Under the pieces are notes generated by a model, which saw only the letters and a list, made by a program, of their open reading frames with translations, was not told where the DNA came from and made no database searches. From NCBI GenBank assembly GCA_001179885.1, contig CVSD01000016.1, positions 16,893 through 80,892 of the forward strand: a stretch of DNA of 64,000 nucleotides, given 5' to 3'. Made by a program: the position numbers and the translations under genes. Positions 8,291-16,800 of the stretch are shown here, piece by piece. Within the stretch, counting starts at the first letter, position 1. Each line of letters starts with the position of its first letter. This DNA comes from Candidatus Pelagibacter communis (GTDB lineage Bacteria > Pseudomonadota > Alphaproteobacteria > Pelagibacterales > Pelagibacteraceae).

Positions 8291-9622
8291 ATGAGTAAAG
8301 AAGGTAGTACAGAAGCACCTATTCGTCGTCCAATTGATTTTGAACATCCTGATTTTTTAAATCCTGAAAAATTAGATTCAGAGATGAGAAGAGTTTTTGA
8401 TATTTGTCATGGTTGCAGAAGATGTTTTAATCTTTGTGATTCATTCCCTAAACTTTTTGACATGATAGATGAGTCAAAAAATGAGGATGTAGAAAGTTTA
8501 TCAAGCAAACAATTTGCACCTGTAGTTGATGCATGCACACTCTGTGATATGTGTTTCATGACAAAATGTCCATACGTACCACCACATGATTTTGATTTAG
8601 ATTTTCCTCATTTAATGTTGAGATATAGAACAGCACAAAAAAAATTGGGACAATTACCAGCTGTACCAAGACAATTGGCAGAAATTGATAGAAATTCAAA
8701 AATTGGTGTAATGTTTTCAAAACTTATTAACTGGGCCTCAAATATAAAGAATAAATTTTTAAGAAAGATTTTAGAAATGATTGCTGGTATAGACATGAGA
8801 GTTCAATTACCTAAATATAATTCTGAAACTTTTTCTAATTTTTTTAAAAAAAATAAAGATTTAATTAATTACGAAACTAAAAATAATTCTAGAAAGGTAG
8901 TTATTTATACTACCTGTTTTGTAAATTTTAATAAAAAAAACACAGGTGTTGCAGCTCTAAAAGTTTTAAAAAAAAATGGTGTTGAAGTTCAAGAGGCTTA
9001 CCCAGGATGTTGTGGGATGCCATTTTTGGAACAAGCAGATTTACCAAAAGTTGTTAATCAAGCAAAAAAGGTTTCTAAAGAATTATTAGAATGGGTTGAT
9101 AAAGGGTATAAGGTAATTACTCTTACAGCAAGTTGCGGACTTATGTTAAAATTTGAATGGCCATTATTATTGCCTGATAATAATGAGGTGAAAAAATTAT
9201 CATCAAATGTAATGGATATTGATGAATATATAGTAGATATATCTAAAAATGAGGGATTAGCCAAAGGTCTTCAGGAAATTGATGGTGGAGTAACAGTTCA
9301 TCATGCATGTCATGCTAGAGCTCAAAATATGGGCAATAAAGCGAGGGATATGTTAAATTTGATACCTAATGCTAAAATTGATGTTGTAGAAAGATGTGCT
9401 GGTCATGGAGGGACCTTCGGAGTAATGAAGAATACTCATGATTTAGCAAAAAAAGTTGGGAGACCAGCAGCAAGACAAATTAAAAATAAAAATAATAAAT
9501 ATATGGCATCTGACTGTCCTTTGGCTGGCAAGCATTTAAAGCAATTAGAGGTTGACACAAACATCTCAAATAATGAGGCAGTACATCCTATCGAATTAAT
9601 AGCTAAAAGTTATAGATTATAA
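8291..9622 (+). CDS. Fe-S/CCG-domain oxidoreductase (GlpC/HdrB-like)
   Basis: The 443-residue protein has two ferredoxin-like [4Fe-4S] motifs: C39-x2-C42-x2-C45-x3-C49 and C82-x2-C85-x2-C88-x4-C93-P. It also has two CCG-type domains (GCCGMPF near residue 240 and CAGHGGTFG near residue 375) like those of heterodisulfide reductase subunit B and GlpC. The partner and substrate are unknown. Its place between rubrerythrin and a DUF3501 gene suggests an electron-transfer partner for the diiron protein, but this is inference from context. No membrane helices are seen. Confidence 0.85.
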   Translation: MSKEGSTEAPIRRPIDFEHPDFLNPEKLDSEMRRVFDICHGCRRCFNLCDSFPKLFDMIDESKNEDVESLSSKQFAPVVDACTLCDMCFMTKCPYVPPHDFDLDFPHLMLRYRTAQKKLGQLPAVPRQLAEIDRNSKIGVMFSKLINWASNIKNKFLRKILEMIAGIDMRVQLPKYNSETFSNFFKKNKDLINYETKNNSRKVVIYTTCFVNFNKKNTGVAALKVLKKNGVEVQEAYPGCCGMPFLEQADLPKVVNQAKKVSKELLEWVDKGYKVITLTASCGLMLKFEWPLLLPDNNEVKKLSSNVMDIDEYIVDISKNEGLAKGLQEIDGGVTVHHACHARAQNMGNKARDMLNLIPNAKIDVVERCAGHGGTFGVMKNTHDLAKKVGRPAARQIKNKNNKYMASDCPLAGKHLKQLEVDTNISNNEAVHPIELIAKSYRL

Positions 9623-9624
9623 TT

Positions 9625-10218
9625 ATGCCAAAGGAAAAAAAAGAAATTCAAAAAAATGATATCATGCCATTAGATATCTATACAAAACAGAGAAAAGAAT
9701 TAAGAAAAAATATTGTTGAATTTAAAAAAAATAGAAGAATTTCCCTAGGACCTTATGCAACATTTTACTTCGAAAGTTATGAAACAATGTTGGCTCAAGT
9801 TCAAGAAATGCTTTACATAGAAAAAGGTGGAGACGAACAATTAAAAGATGAACTTGCAGCATATAATCCTTTAATTCCAGATGGTAAAGAACTTATAGCT
9901 ACATTAATGTTTGAAATAGATAATCCAGTTTCTAGAGCAGCTTTTTTAAGTAAAGTTGGTGGAATAGAAAAAAATGTTTTCATGAAAGTTGACGGAGAAA
10001 TAGTTAAGGCTATTCCAGAAAAAGACGTAGATCGAACATCAGCTGAAGGAAAAGCATCTTCAGTTCAGTTTATTCATTTTAAGTTAAATGATGAGCAAAT
10101 AGAAAAATTTAAATTAAGTTCATTAAATGTTGAAATTGGAATTGATCACAATGAATATTCACATACAACAAAATTTAGTGAAGCTACGTTAAAAGCTTTA
10201 TCAGAAGATTTTAATTAA
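9625..10218 (+). CDS. DUF3501 family protein
   Basis: This 197-residue soluble protein I recognise as the DUF3501 family, which travels with rubrerythrin and CCG-type Fe-S proteins in proteobacteria. Visible blocks are MPLDIYTKQRKELRKNI, RRISLGPYATFYFES and the acidic ELIATLMFEIDNP. There are no Cys clusters or metal motifs, so it is more likely a scaffold or accessory than a redox enzyme. It starts two bases after the Fe-S gene and its end overlaps the convergent SH3 gene by eight bases. Function unknown. Confidence 0.8.
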   Translation: MPKEKKEIQKNDIMPLDIYTKQRKELRKNIVEFKKNRRISLGPYATFYFESYETMLAQVQEMLYIEKGGDEQLKDELAAYNPLIPDGKELIATLMFEIDNPVSRAAFLSKVGGIEKNVFMKVDGEIVKAIPEKDVDRTSAEGKASSVQFIHFKLNDEQIEKFKLSSLNVEIGIDHNEYSHTTKFSEATLKALSEDFN

Positions 10219-10654
10219 TTATTCCCCAAATATTATCTGTTTTTATCCAACCTTTAAAGTTTTCTGTTTTTATTTTACACCAGACACCATCACATTTTTG
10301 TAAAATTAAAACTCTTCCTTTTTTAATCTTAGCTAGAGGCTTTGAAAATTTTGATGGTTTATTAAATAATATTTTATCTTCAAGAGGAATTATTGAATTT
10401 ATTTTCTTTAATTGAGACCAGTGAATCCATCCGCTATTGTTCTTAGCATCAATTATCCTTCTCCAATTTTCTTTTTTGTCAATTTGTTTGATTGGTAAAT
10501 TGATTTTTTTATATACATACTTGATTGGAGACTCAAAGCTTGGACCATATCTTACATTAACTTTATCTTTTTTGAGTGAAAGAAAAGTTTCTTCTGAAAT
10601 AGCGTGCAATGGAAAAAAAATCCAAATAAATATTAAAAGGTAAAAATTTTTCAT
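10211..10654 (-). CDS. exported SH3-domain protein
   Basis: The 147 residues begin with a signal peptide (about 1-20, ending HAISEE). Two bacterial SH3-like repeats follow (about 25-85, with VNVRYGPSFESPIKYVY and GWIHWSQL; and about 95-145, with KIKKGRVLILQKCDGVWCKI and GWIKTDNIWG). Such proteins are periplasmic and often bind cell-wall or peptide ligands, but the target is unknown here. It lies after the ThiF-like gene and overlaps DUF3501 tail to tail by eight bases. Confidence 0.8.
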   Translation of the reverse strand: MKNFYLLIFIWIFFPLHAISEETFLSLKKDKVNVRYGPSFESPIKYVYKKINLPIKQIDKKENWRRIIDAKNNSGWIHWSQLKKINSIIPLEDKILFNKPSKFSKPLAKIKKGRVLILQKCDGVWCKIKTENFKGWIKTDNIWGIIN

Positions 10655-10668
10655 TACTAAGCTTTATT

Positions 10669-11406
10669 TTATCTTTTTTTAAATCTAACTTTTCTAAAAT
10701 TAAGGTTTAATAGATCTATGATTAATATTTGGTTTTCTAAGTTTTGGCCAATTTCCATTATCATCTTTAAAGCTTCATTTGCTTGAGTAGCACCAACTAT
10801 TGATGCAGTCGTTCCTAAGACCCCCTCAAATTCACAATTTAAAATATCGTCAGAAATCTCTTTTTCTTGATAAAAATTCTTTAAAGACGAAGTTTTTTTT
10901 CTTTTAAAATCAAATGAAAATACATGACCATCAAATTTACTTATAGCACCAGTAACTAATTTTTTTTTTAACTTTAAACAATAATCATTGATTAAAAATT
11001 TTGTTTTAAAATTATCAGAACCATCAATCACAAGTTCATAATTTCTAATTATATTTTCAATATTATTTTTGTTAATTCTTGTTTTATAAATTTTAATTTT
11101 TGTAGTGGGGTTAATTTCTTTAAGTTTTTTAGCTGCCACACTTACTTTTAATTTTTTTATGTCCTTAGAATTAAATAAGCTTTGTCTATGAATATTTGAA
11201 AGATTAACAATATCGTTGTCTATTAGACCAATGGTTCCAATACCGGCTCTTACTAAGTTTTCTGCAGCTGGACAACCTAAACCACCAAGACCTATTATTA
11301 AAACTTTAGAGGATAAAATTTTTTTTTGTCCTTTTGCGCCTATATTTTTTAAAATTAATTGTCTTGAAAATCTTTCGATTTGAGATTTATTTAGACTAAT
11401 TTTCAT
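10669..11406 (-). CDS. ThiF/MoeB/HesA family adenylyltransferase
   Basis: E1-like enzymes of this family adenylate the C-terminal glycine of ubiquitin-like sulfur carriers (MoaD, ThiS). The 245 residues show the nucleotide motif GLGGLGCPAAENL, the DNDIVNLSNIHRQ segment and DGSDNF. The region holding a conserved Cys (NCEFEGVLGTTAS) is present. The CxxC zinc pairs usual in MoeB and ThiF are absent. It overlaps the dut stop by four bases (ATGA). It could serve thiamine or molybdopterin synthesis; the sequence does not decide which. Confidence 0.85.
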   Translation of the reverse strand: MKISLNKSQIERFSRQLILKNIGAKGQKKILSSKVLIIGLGGLGCPAAENLVRAGIGTIGLIDNDIVNLSNIHRQSLFNSKDIKKLKVSVAAKKLKEINPTTKIKIYKTRINKNNIENIIRNYELVIDGSDNFKTKFLINDYCLKLKKKLVTGAISKFDGHVFSFDFKRKKTSSLKNFYQEKEISDDILNCEFEGVLGTTASIVGATQANEALKMIMEIGQNLENQILIIDLLNLNFRKVRFKKR

Positions 11407-11840
11407 TTACCAGTTGAACCAAAACCTCCGTCACCTCGTACTGAGTCTGGAAGTTCATTCGTTTCCTCTAGTTCCATTTTTATAACTGGAACTAGAACCA
11501 TTTGAGCAACTCTATCATTATTATTGATTATAAAATTTTCATTACCATGATTAAATAAAATAATCTTAAGTTCTCCCCTATAATCGCTATCAATCGTACC
11601 CGGTGTATTTAAAACACTTATATTATTTTTTGCAGCCAATCCTGATCTTGGTCTAATTTGAATTTCATATTTTTCAGGAAATGCAACTGATAATCCTGTT
11701 GGAACAAGACAAGACGTATTAGGCTCTAAATTAATTGGTTTTTCGACGAATGCCATTAAATCCATACCAGATGCCCCATTAGTTTTGTAAGTAGGCAATT
11801 TTACAGAGGAATTTAATTTTTTTATTAAAATTTTAACCAT
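11403..11840 (-). CDS. dut: deoxyuridine 5'-triphosphate nucleotidohydrolase
   Basis: dUTPase hydrolyses dUTP to dUMP and diphosphate, keeping uracil out of DNA and supplying dTMP synthesis. The 145 residues contain the trimeric dUTPase motifs: SGMDLMAF (motif 1), RPRSGLAAKNNISVLNTPG (motifs 2/3), GTIDSDYRGEL and the C-terminal RGDGGFGSTGK (motif 5). It overlaps coaBC by one base (TGATG). coaBC-dut is a common pair in bacteria. Confidence 0.96.
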   Translation of the reverse strand: MVKILIKKLNSSVKLPTYKTNGASGMDLMAFVEKPINLEPNTSCLVPTGLSVAFPEKYEIQIRPRSGLAAKNNISVLNTPGTIDSDYRGELKIILFNHGNENFIINNNDRVAQMVLVPVIKMELEETNELPDSVRGDGGFGSTGK

Positions 11841-13039
11841 CAGTTTAAATGATTAATAATTTTTTCAACTATTTCGTCTGAAATCTCAGATTTAGATTTA
11901 TATTTAAGTTTTTCAGTCCTATCATTATTATAAAAAATTGAGACCTCGTTAAAATTAGAATTAAATCCAATTTTTTTATTTGACACATCATTAGCAATTA
12001 TCCAGTCACAATTTTTTTCATTAAGTTTTTTATTTGCATAATTTTCTAAATTATTGGTTTCTGCAGCAAAGCCAACAACAAGTTTAGGTCTCAAAGAATT
12101 ATGATTAGAAACATAGTTTAAAATATCAACATTTTTTTCTAATACTAAATTTAATTCATCCTGTTTTTTTAATTTAATTTTAGAAACATCTTTGACTTTG
12201 TAATCACTCACAGCCGCTGAAAATATTGCAACATCAGCAGGTAAATTGTTTAGTGTTGCTTGAAACATTTCTTCTGCTGTTTCAACTTTTATTAAATTAA
12301 TATTATCATTTATCTTTAAATTTGTAGGACCAGAAATTAAGGTTGTATTAAAACCTTTTTTTGATAGTGATTTTGCAATTTCATAACCTTGTTTTCCGCT
12401 TGATTTATTAGTAATAAATCTTACTGGATCAATATATTCATTAGTAGGTCCGGCTGTCACAATAGCTTTTAATTTATTGTTCATTTTTAAATTTTTAAAG
12501 TAACTTTCTATTTCATTTACTATGTCTTTTGGGTCCGACATTTTTCCCTCACCATATTCACCGCAAGCCATATCTCCAATTTCCGGACCAATTAATTGAT
12601 AGTTATAAGTTTTAAGTTTAGATATATTTTGCTTTGTAGATTTATGTTCCCACATTCTTACATTCATTGCTGGAGCTACAAAAATTTTTTTGTTAGAAGC
12701 AAGAGTAACTGTAGACGCTAGATCATCAGAATTTCCATTTGCAAGCTTGGAAATTGTATTAGCTGTTGCAGGAGCAATTAATATTAGATCTGCCCATCTT
12801 GATAGATTAATATGGTCCATTTCTGCTTCATTTTCTAAACTAAAAAGATCTTGATAAACTTTTGACTGAGATAAAGAGGTAATTGAAAGAGGCGTCACAA
12901 ACTGCGCACCACTTTTGGTAAGAATTGTCTTTATAATTACACCATTTTTTTTTAAAAGCCTTATTATTTCAAGACTTTTATAAGCAGCTATGCCACCACA
13001 AATTATTAACAATATTTTTTTATTATTCAAATTATTCAT
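11840..13039 (-). CDS. coaBC: bifunctional phosphopantothenoylcysteine synthetase/decarboxylase
   Basis: CoaBC joins cysteine to 4'-phosphopantothenate and then decarboxylates the product, two steps of coenzyme A synthesis. The N-terminal flavin half (about 1-190) has GGIAAYKS, the His in EAEMDHINLSRWAD, APAMNVRMWEH and the Cys loop GDMACGEYGEG. The C-terminal CoaB half (about 190-399) opens with VTAGPTNEYIDPVRFITNKSSGK. The length of 399 is normal. It lies between ubiB and dut on one minus-strand run. Confidence 0.96.
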   Translation of the reverse strand: MNNLNNKKILLIICGGIAAYKSLEIIRLLKKNGVIIKTILTKSGAQFVTPLSITSLSQSKVYQDLFSLENEAEMDHINLSRWADLILIAPATANTISKLANGNSDDLASTVTLASNKKIFVAPAMNVRMWEHKSTKQNISKLKTYNYQLIGPEIGDMACGEYGEGKMSDPKDIVNEIESYFKNLKMNNKLKAIVTAGPTNEYIDPVRFITNKSSGKQGYEIAKSLSKKGFNTTLISGPTNLKINDNINLIKVETAEEMFQATLNNLPADVAIFSAAVSDYKVKDVSKIKLKKQDELNLVLEKNVDILNYVSNHNSLRPKLVVGFAAETNNLENYANKKLNEKNCDWIIANDVSNKKIGFNSNFNEVSIFYNNDRTEKLKYKSKSEISDEIVEKIINHLN

Positions 13040-13047
13040 CGTGTGAA

Positions 13048-14616
13048 TTAAAATACCAATAGACCAAAAATTACAAGAACTAATATCCCAATAATTGATT
13101 GATTTCTAAAAACAGTCATTTCTGATTTTTGAATATTTAATGCATTAAAAGAATCGGAATTTTGAGGTATTTGTCCACTAGCAAGATAAGTAAGAGCTTG
13201 ATTAGCTTTATCCATTATTTCTGGAAATTCTGGCAATCTTTTAATTACTTCCGATGTATTTTGAAGAGTTTCATTTAATTTTGTCATTGGATCTTTGGTT
13301 TCTTTTAACCAACTTTCAAGCACCGGCCTTGAAGTTGTCCAAATGTTTGTTTCAGGATTTAATTTTCTGGCTACTCCTTCAACAACAACCATTGTTTTTT
13401 GTAGCATTAACAATTGCGGTTGAGTTTGCATATTGAATTTTTCAGTTACATCAAAAAGTTGTTTTAATAATTTTCCTCCCGAAATATCTTTTACTGTTTG
13501 ACCAAAAATAGGTTCTCCGATTGATCTCAATGCTTGTGCAAGATCATCTATTGGAACTTGTTTTGGAACTAGACCAGCAATTAAATGAACTTCAGCGACC
13601 TTACGATAGTCTCTTTGAATAAAACCAAACAATATCTCAGCTAGAAATCTTTTGCTCATTTTATCTAATCTACCCATTATACCAAAATCAATAGGTACAA
13701 TTTGACCATCTTTATCTATAAAAATATTTCCTTGATGCATATCAGCATGAAAAAAACCATCTCTTACAGCATGTCTTAAAAAATTTTGAATAATGTCTTC
13801 TGCAATTTTTTTAGTATTAAAATTTTTATTTTTAAGCTTTTGTGTTTCTCTGATCGATATTCCATCAATCCAATCTAAAGTCATTACATTTTCACTTGTA
13901 TAATTCCAATAAATTTGAGGAACTCTAAATCCTACATCATTTTTAGTATTTTCTGCATATTCATTTGCTGCTGCAGCCTCAAATCTTAAGTCCATTTCTA
14001 AATTTGTAATTTCTTTTAACAAAAAAACAACTTCAACTAATTTCAGTCTTTTTGTTTTCTTTATAATCGACTCAATTAAAAAAGCAAAAAGCATTATTGC
14101 ATCAATTTCTTCATTAAATATTTTTTTTATATTTGGTCTAAGTATTTTAATTGCCACTTCTTTAATAGTACCATTATCATTAATTTGTGCTTTATGTACT
14201 TGAGCAATGGATGCAGCTGCGACAGGATCACTTAAATTGATTATAGAGTTATATGTTTCACTTCCTAAATCATTTCTTATGATTTCTTGAGCTTGAAGTA
14301 ATGAAAATGGAGGTAATTTATCTTGAAGGTTCTCTAATTTTTTTGAGAGTTCTTCACCAATAATATCTGGTCTGGTAGCTAAAAACTGCCCAAGTTTTAT
14401 AAAAGTTGTACCCATTGACTCGAGAGAGCTAGATAATCTCTCACCTTCATCTAAATTTTTTTTTATTTTTTCCCGCTCAGAAAAAGAAAAAGATAAAATT
14501 TTGAATAAAATTTTTATAATTAAGGGAGGTTCGCGAAATTTTGATACTATATTTAATATATCAGATTTAGCAACTTTTCTTCCAAGTTTAAATAATGTTA
14601 TTAATTTTTTAATCAT
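13048..14616 (-). CDS. ubiB: ubiquinone biosynthesis ABC1/ADCK-type protein UbiB
   Basis: UbiB is an atypical kinase/ATPase-like membrane protein required for ubiquinone synthesis. Seen are the family KxGQ motif (TTFIKLGQFLATRPDII), the Ala-rich AAASIAQVHKA loop, VAIKILRP, the catalytic-like HADMHQGNIFI, the DFG metal site (PIDFGIMGRL), and a C-terminal hydrophobic anchor. I place the start at 14616, where ATG overlaps the ubiE stop as TAATG (522 residues). An ATG at 14628 would add four residues inside ubiE. Confidence 0.94.
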   Translation of the reverse strand: MIKKLITLFKLGRKVAKSDILNIVSKFREPPLIIKILFKILSFSFSEREKIKKNLDEGERLSSSLESMGTTFIKLGQFLATRPDIIGEELSKKLENLQDKLPPFSLLQAQEIIRNDLGSETYNSIINLSDPVAAASIAQVHKAQINDNGTIKEVAIKILRPNIKKIFNEEIDAIMLFAFLIESIIKKTKRLKLVEVVFLLKEITNLEMDLRFEAAAANEYAENTKNDVGFRVPQIYWNYTSENVMTLDWIDGISIRETQKLKNKNFNTKKIAEDIIQNFLRHAVRDGFFHADMHQGNIFIDKDGQIVPIDFGIMGRLDKMSKRFLAEILFGFIQRDYRKVAEVHLIAGLVPKQVPIDDLAQALRSIGEPIFGQTVKDISGGKLLKQLFDVTEKFNMQTQPQLLMLQKTMVVVEGVARKLNPETNIWTTSRPVLESWLKETKDPMTKLNETLQNTSEVIKRLPEFPEIMDKANQALTYLASGQIPQNSDSFNALNIQKSEMTVFRNQSIIGILVLVIFGLLVF

Positions 14617-15320
14617 TAAATTTTCCATCCGCTATGTATAGAAACTATTCCTCCAGATAGATTTCTATAAGTGCATTTTTTAAAATTATGTTTAATCATC
14701 AAATCAATTAATTCATCTTGATTTACAAAGTTTTGTATACTTTTAATAAGATATTCATAAGGTTCTTCTTTACCTACAACAAATTTTCCAATTTTTGGTA
14801 TAATTTTTGAATAATTTTTGTAAAAAAAATCAAGACCTGAATTTTGTATTTTTGAAAATTCGAGACATAAAAATCTTCCACCAGGTTTTAAAACTCGATA
14901 AGCTTCTGACAAACATTTATTTAAATTTTTGGTATTTCGTAAACCAAAACTTATTGTGTAAAAATCATATATATTGTCATGATTCGGTATCTTTTCTGCA
15001 GGGGCGATAATCCATTTTAAATTCTTATATTTATTTAACTTTTCTTTTCCTTTATTTATCATTCCTTCATTGGGATCAACACATGTGACTTCTGAAAATT
15101 CATTTACATATTTTAAAAATAGCTTGGCTATATCTCCAGTACCACAAGCAACATCTATCAAATTTTGGTTTTTAGAGGGATTCATCATATTTATTAAACT
15201 TTTTTTCCATAATCGATGAATACCCAGTGACATAAAATCATTCATCAAGTCGTATCGATCATAGACTTGATTAAAAACATTTTGGACTAGTCCTCTTTTA
15301 TTTTGTAAAAATTGTTGCAT
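14616..15320 (-). CDS. ubiE: demethylmenaquinone/2-polyprenyl-benzoquinol C-methyltransferase
   Basis: UbiE does the SAM-dependent C-methylation in ubiquinone (and menaquinone) synthesis. The 234 residues have the family start (VFNQVYDRYDLMNDFMSLGIHRLWK), the SAM site (DVACGTGDIAKLFL), FYTISFGLRNTKN, YRVLKPGGRFLCLEFS and the C-terminal signature (YRNLSGGIVSIHSGWKI). It is the first gene of ubiE-ubiB-coaBC-dut. Only 31 bases separate it from divergent mutM, so the two promoters overlap or the mRNAs have almost no leader. Confidence 0.96.
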   Translation of the reverse strand: MQQFLQNKRGLVQNVFNQVYDRYDLMNDFMSLGIHRLWKKSLINMMNPSKNQNLIDVACGTGDIAKLFLKYVNEFSEVTCVDPNEGMINKGKEKLNKYKNLKWIIAPAEKIPNHDNIYDFYTISFGLRNTKNLNKCLSEAYRVLKPGGRFLCLEFSKIQNSGLDFFYKNYSKIIPKIGKFVVGKEEPYEYLIKSIQNFVNQDELIDLMIKHNFKKCTYRNLSGGIVSIHSGWKI

Positions 15321-15351
15321 AAAAAAAAATATATATTGAATATAGTATTAA

Positions 15352-16215
15352 ATGCCAGAATTACCAGAAGTAGAAATTGTTAGACAATCATTACTTAAAA
15401 AAATTAAACAAAAAAAGGTAAAAAATGTACTAGTTAGAAATAGAAATTTAAGGTTAAAAATTCCATTATATTTTGTAGGTTTTATTAAAGGTCAAAAAAT
15501 AATTGATGTTAAAAGATTTTCTAAATACATAATTTTTTGTTTTTCAAACTTTAGTTATTGTTTGTTACATCTTGGTATGTCAGGAACAATTCATATTGTC
15601 AATAAATGTAAAAAAAATTTATTTACAAATGCAAGTTTTTATAGCTCACCCAAACTACCAAAAAAACATAATCATGTAGAAATAATATTTAAAGATTTAA
15701 AAGTTATTTACAATGATCCAAGAAGATTTGGTTTTTTCCAAATAATTAAAAATTCAAAATTACTTAAAAAAAGATTTGTAAGGCTAGGTCCTGAACCATT
15801 TCAATCAGAGTTCAATTTAGACTATATTCGTTCCTTTTTTATAGGAAAAAAAAAAAATATAAAAAATTTTTTACTTGATCAAAATTTTGTTTCAGGCATT
15901 GGAAATATATACGCAAGTGAGATTTTGTTCTTAAGTAAAATAAATCCACAAAAGAAAGCGCATCTAATTAAAGAGAATGACTGTAAAAAAATTATAATAA
16001 ATGCAAAAAAAGTTCTTTTTAGAGCAATTAAAAAGGGAGGTTCAAGTATAAGAGATTTTAAAAACACTTTAGGTAAAGAAGGTAATTTTCAAAAAGATTT
16101 TAATGTTTATGAAAGAAATGGACTGAGATGTAAACGATTTGGATGTAAAGGTATCATTCAAAAAAAATTTATTTCTAATAGATCTACTTATTTTTGCAAT
16201 ATTTGCCAATTATAA
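15352..16215 (+). CDS. mutM: formamidopyrimidine-DNA glycosylase
   Basis: MutM (Fpg) removes oxidised purines such as 8-oxoguanine and nicks the abasic site. The N-terminal catalytic PELPEVE (Pro2, Glu3) is present. So are the LGMSG strand, NDPRRFGFF, the helix-two-turn-helix (FVSGIGNIYASEILF) and a C-terminal zinc finger (C-x4-C, then RSTYFCNICQ). The 287 residues are normal for the family. It is followed by rpsT and dnaA, an order shared by many alphaproteobacteria. Confidence 0.95.
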   Translation: MPELPEVEIVRQSLLKKIKQKKVKNVLVRNRNLRLKIPLYFVGFIKGQKIIDVKRFSKYIIFCFSNFSYCLLHLGMSGTIHIVNKCKKNLFTNASFYSSPKLPKKHNHVEIIFKDLKVIYNDPRRFGFFQIIKNSKLLKKRFVRLGPEPFQSEFNLDYIRSFFIGKKKNIKNFLLDQNFVSGIGNIYASEILFLSKINPQKKAHLIKENDCKKIIINAKKVLFRAIKKGGSSIRDFKNTLGKEGNFQKDFNVYERNGLRCKRFGCKGIIQKKFISNRSTYFCNICQL

Positions 16216-16265
16216 TGAATTATTTAATTGACCAAAATAAAATCTCGAGCTATACCCCTGCGCAT

Positions 16266-16526
16266 ATGGCTAATACAAAATCTGCAATCAAGAGGATTAG
16301 AAGAATTTCTAAGCAAACTGCTGTAAACAGGGCAAGAAAAAGCAGATACAAAAATGCTATAAAAAAAATGAAAACATTAATTGATGACAAAAAAAAATCA
16401 GAAGCACTAAAATTCTTACCTAAGTTGAATTCTGAGCTAATGATGATAGCTAAAACTGGAATAATTAAAAAACAAAATGCTTCAAGAAATGTTTCAAGGT
16501 TTACAAAGAAAATAGCTTCTATCTAG
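16266..16526 (+). CDS. rpsT: ribosomal protein S20
   Basis: S20 binds 16S rRNA early in 30S assembly. I place the start at 16266, where the product begins MANTKSAIKRIRRISKQ exactly as in the family (86 residues). The frame is open further upstream into mutM (ATG-like start at 16194), but that extension has no match to S20. No good Shine-Dalgarno precedes 16266. The protein is very basic and ends FTKKIASI. Confidence 0.95.
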   Translation: MANTKSAIKRIRRISKQTAVNRARKSRYKNAIKKMKTLIDDKKKSEALKFLPKLNSELMMIAKTGIIKKQNASRNVSRFTKKIASI

Positions 16527-16800
16527 TTGAATAATACTTCAGGTTGTCAGCACCATACAACTTTTAAGTCTACATAATCTGTATATAAAATTTTGTTTAA
16601 GTACAACATTTAGATTTAGTAAATAAATAAATATATAAGATTCAATTATAAATTTATATTATAAATATTTATAAATAAATTTTTGTCAAATATTTTTTTT
16701 TATTTTTTATTTTTTACACAATCGTAGATTTTATTTTTTTTTTTATTTTTAAAATTATTTGTTGCAATATTTTTATTATGGTCCTAACTGAAGTTTCTCC
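16527..16800. other. AT-rich intergenic region before dnaA, no gene seen
   Basis: This 274-base gap, among the longest in the window, separates rpsT from dnaA. It starts with a weak hairpin (GTTGT 16544-16548 with ACAAC 16558-16562, then TTTTAA) that may end rpsT. The rest is almost pure A/T, with three TATAAAT-type units near 16646-16680 and long T tracts at 16690-16750. No clear DnaA box (TTATNCACA) is seen; the nearest, TTTTACACA, has two mismatches. It presumably holds the dnaA promoter; a replication-origin role is only a possibility. Confidence 0.4.

Noticed and set aside
16194..16265. Upstream start for ribosomal protein S20
   Set aside because: The added 24 residues overlap mutM and do not match S20, which begins MANTKSAIKR in the family.
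16680..16760. DnaA boxes or an AT-rich unwinding element before dnaA
   Set aside because: Best match to TTATNCACA has two mismatches and no cluster is seen; not called as an origin, only noted as a possibility.
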